Shown: positions 5,365 through 6,044 of the stretch, piece after piece
Layout of the letters: every line of letters begins with the position of its first letter
How positions within the stretch are numbered: the stretch's first letter is position 1
Origin: Bacillota bacterium
GTDB taxonomy: Bacteria > Bacillota > Clostridia > Oscillospirales > Oscillospiraceae
Reading direction: 5' to 3'
Length of the DNA stretch: 6,044 nucleotides
NCBI GenBank assembly: GCA_023395775.1
Contig: JAEWYA010000148.1
Coordinates: 1-6,044, forward strand
The notes under the pieces: generated by a model
Told to the model about the DNA's origin: nothing
What the model saw: the letters and a program-made list of their open reading frames with translations, nothing else
The model's database searches: none
Program-made: the position numbers and the translations under genes

Positions 5365-6044
5365 ACAAGGAATTACTGTCCACGCTGGGCCTGTGCAAGC
5401 GGGCCGGAATGCTGGAGGTCGGCGAGGAGCCGGTGGAGTCCGCAGCCCGGGCGCGGGATGTGAGGCTGTTGCTGCTGGCCTGCGACGCGGCGGAGAACAC
5501 CGCCCGGCGGGCGGCCCACTTTTCGGAGATGGGCCAGTGCCTTCAGATCCGGGTCCCCTTTACGAAGGAAGAATTGGGGAAGGCCGTCGGCTATGGCAGC
5601 TGCGCCCTTCTGGGAGTGACCGACATCGGCTTTGCCGCCTCCATTGTCCGCCGTTTGGCAGACGAGGACGCGGAGACTTACGGCGATCCGGCAGACCGGC
5701 TGGAGGTCAAGGCGCAGAGGGCCGCACTGCGGAAAACGGAGGAGGCTCTTCACGATAAGAACCTCCGCAGGGGTAAAAAGCGGAAACCCGGAGAGGTGAA
5801 GGCAGCAGAGAAACCGACAGAGCCGACGCCGCCGGCCAAACCGCTGCGGCAGGCACGGGGCGGCGGAAGGCCGCCTGTTGGCAAGAGTTTTGGACGAAAG
5901 TCCTTTGAGCGACCCGGCGCACCCGGAGACCGGAAACCCTTTGGCAAGCCCGGCGCGCCCGGGGACCGGAAACCCTTCGGCAAGCCCGGTGCACCCGGAG
6001 ACCGGAAGCCCTTCGGCAAGCCCGGCGTGCCCGGAGACCGGAAG
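5361..6044 (+). CDS. ylxQ: YlxQ/L7Ae-family RNA-binding protein with long repetitive basic tail, 3'-partial
   Basis: The frame starts at the ATG at 5361, inside the rnpM stop (ATGA), and stays open to the last base, giving 228 residues without a stop. Residues 1-100 form an L7Ae-type domain: LGLCKRAGMLEVGEEPVESA (9-28), LLLLACDAAENTARR (36-50), FTKEELGKAVGYGSCALLGVTDIGFAASI (67-95). Members of this family in Gram-positive bacteria bind structured RNA such as kink-turns and usually end near 100 residues. Here the frame continues through a charged segment (101-150), a proline/arginine/glycine-rich linker (151-184) and 12-residue repeats of PGAPGDRKPFGK from residue 185. The canonical GK after the first helix reads RD (residues 32-33), so RNA specificity may differ. 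The tail is strongly basic and probably disordered. It could be a species-specific extension, or the frame could continue into IF-2 (infB), the gene expected next. The end lies outside the window. Confidence 0.85.
   Translation, partial: MNKELLSTLGLCKRAGMLEVGEEPVESAARARDVRLLLLACDAAENTARRAAHFSEMGQCLQIRVPFTKEELGKAVGYGSCALLGVTDIGFAASIVRRLADEDAETYGDPADRLEVKAQRAALRKTEEALHDKNLRRGKKRKPGEVKAAEKPTEPTPPAKPLRQARGGGRPPVGKSFGRKSFERPGAPGDRKPFGKPGAPGDRKPFGKPGAPGDRKPFGKPGVPGDRK
5913..6044 (+). repeat. Tandem 36-bp coding repeat (3.7 copies visible)
   Basis: Complete units lie at 5913-5948, 5949-5984 and 5985-6020, and a partial fourth runs from 6021 to the window edge. Each encodes PGAPGDRKPFGK; the fourth begins PGVPGDRK. 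Between units 1 and 2 there are three base differences and between units 2 and 3 four, and all seven are synonymous. The visible part of unit 4 has one amino-acid change (A to V). A degenerate prelude, GKSFGRKSFER (residues 174-184), precedes the array. The array is in frame with ylxQ, and its true length is unknown because it reaches the end. Confidence 0.93.

Noticed and set aside
5750..6019. Minus-strand open frame with a repeated RSPGAPGLPKGF-type peptide
   Set aside because: It is the reverse complement of the 36-bp array. Because 36 is a multiple of 3, every frame shows a repeat. Only the plus frame joins a recognisable domain with a start coupled to rnpM and shows synonymous-only differences between complete units.

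Overview
The window looks like a piece of a GC-rich chromosome from the Clostridia, most likely an Oscillospiraceae-type gut Firmicute. The grounds are strong AGGAGG-type ribosome-binding sites, consensus sigma-A promoter hexamers, and the gene order rimP-nusA-rnpM(ylxR)-ylxQ. The ylxR and ylxQ genes between nusA and the expected infB are characteristic of Gram-positive bacteria and absent from the E. coli version of the cluster. The family-level assignment is inference. No mobile element, CRISPR array, tRNA or rRNA is visible.

Layout. (1) Positions 67-984, minus strand: a sugar-phosphate-type nucleotidyltransferase. (2) Positions 985-1189: a divergent intergenic region with a consensus promoter (TTGACA, 16 nt, TATAAT) for the plus-strand operon and a perfect 7-1-7 Fur-family operator lying over the expected transcription start. 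(3) Positions 1190-3130: a compact, translationally coupled operon of a Fur-superfamily metalloregulator (Zur-like), an ABC ATPase (ZnuC-like) and an ABC-3 permease (ZnuB-like), closed by a strong hairpin at 3155-3184. No substrate-binding protein (ZnuA) is present. (4) Positions 3185-3392: the upstream region of the transcription/translation operon, with two perfect dyads that share the same AGG centre and a terminator-like hairpin in the presumed leader. (5) Positions 3393-6044: rimP, nusA, rnpM and an L7Ae/YlxQ-type gene that runs off the right edge.

How the parts work together. The regulator probably senses a divalent metal, most likely zinc, and represses its own operon through the operator at 1154-1168, so that the permease and ATPase are made when metal is scarce. 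The second operon supports 30S maturation (RimP), transcription elongation, pausing and antitermination (NusA), RNase P modulation (RnpM) and RNA binding (YlxQ).

Most unusual point: the ylxQ frame does not stop after its ~100-residue L7Ae domain. It continues for at least 125 more codons through a basic linker into a tandem 36-bp repeat (12-residue unit PGAPGDRKPFGK) and is still open at the window edge. The differences between the three complete units are all synonymous, which argues that the peptide itself is maintained. Whether this is a tailed YlxQ or an in-frame fusion to IF-2 cannot be decided from this window.
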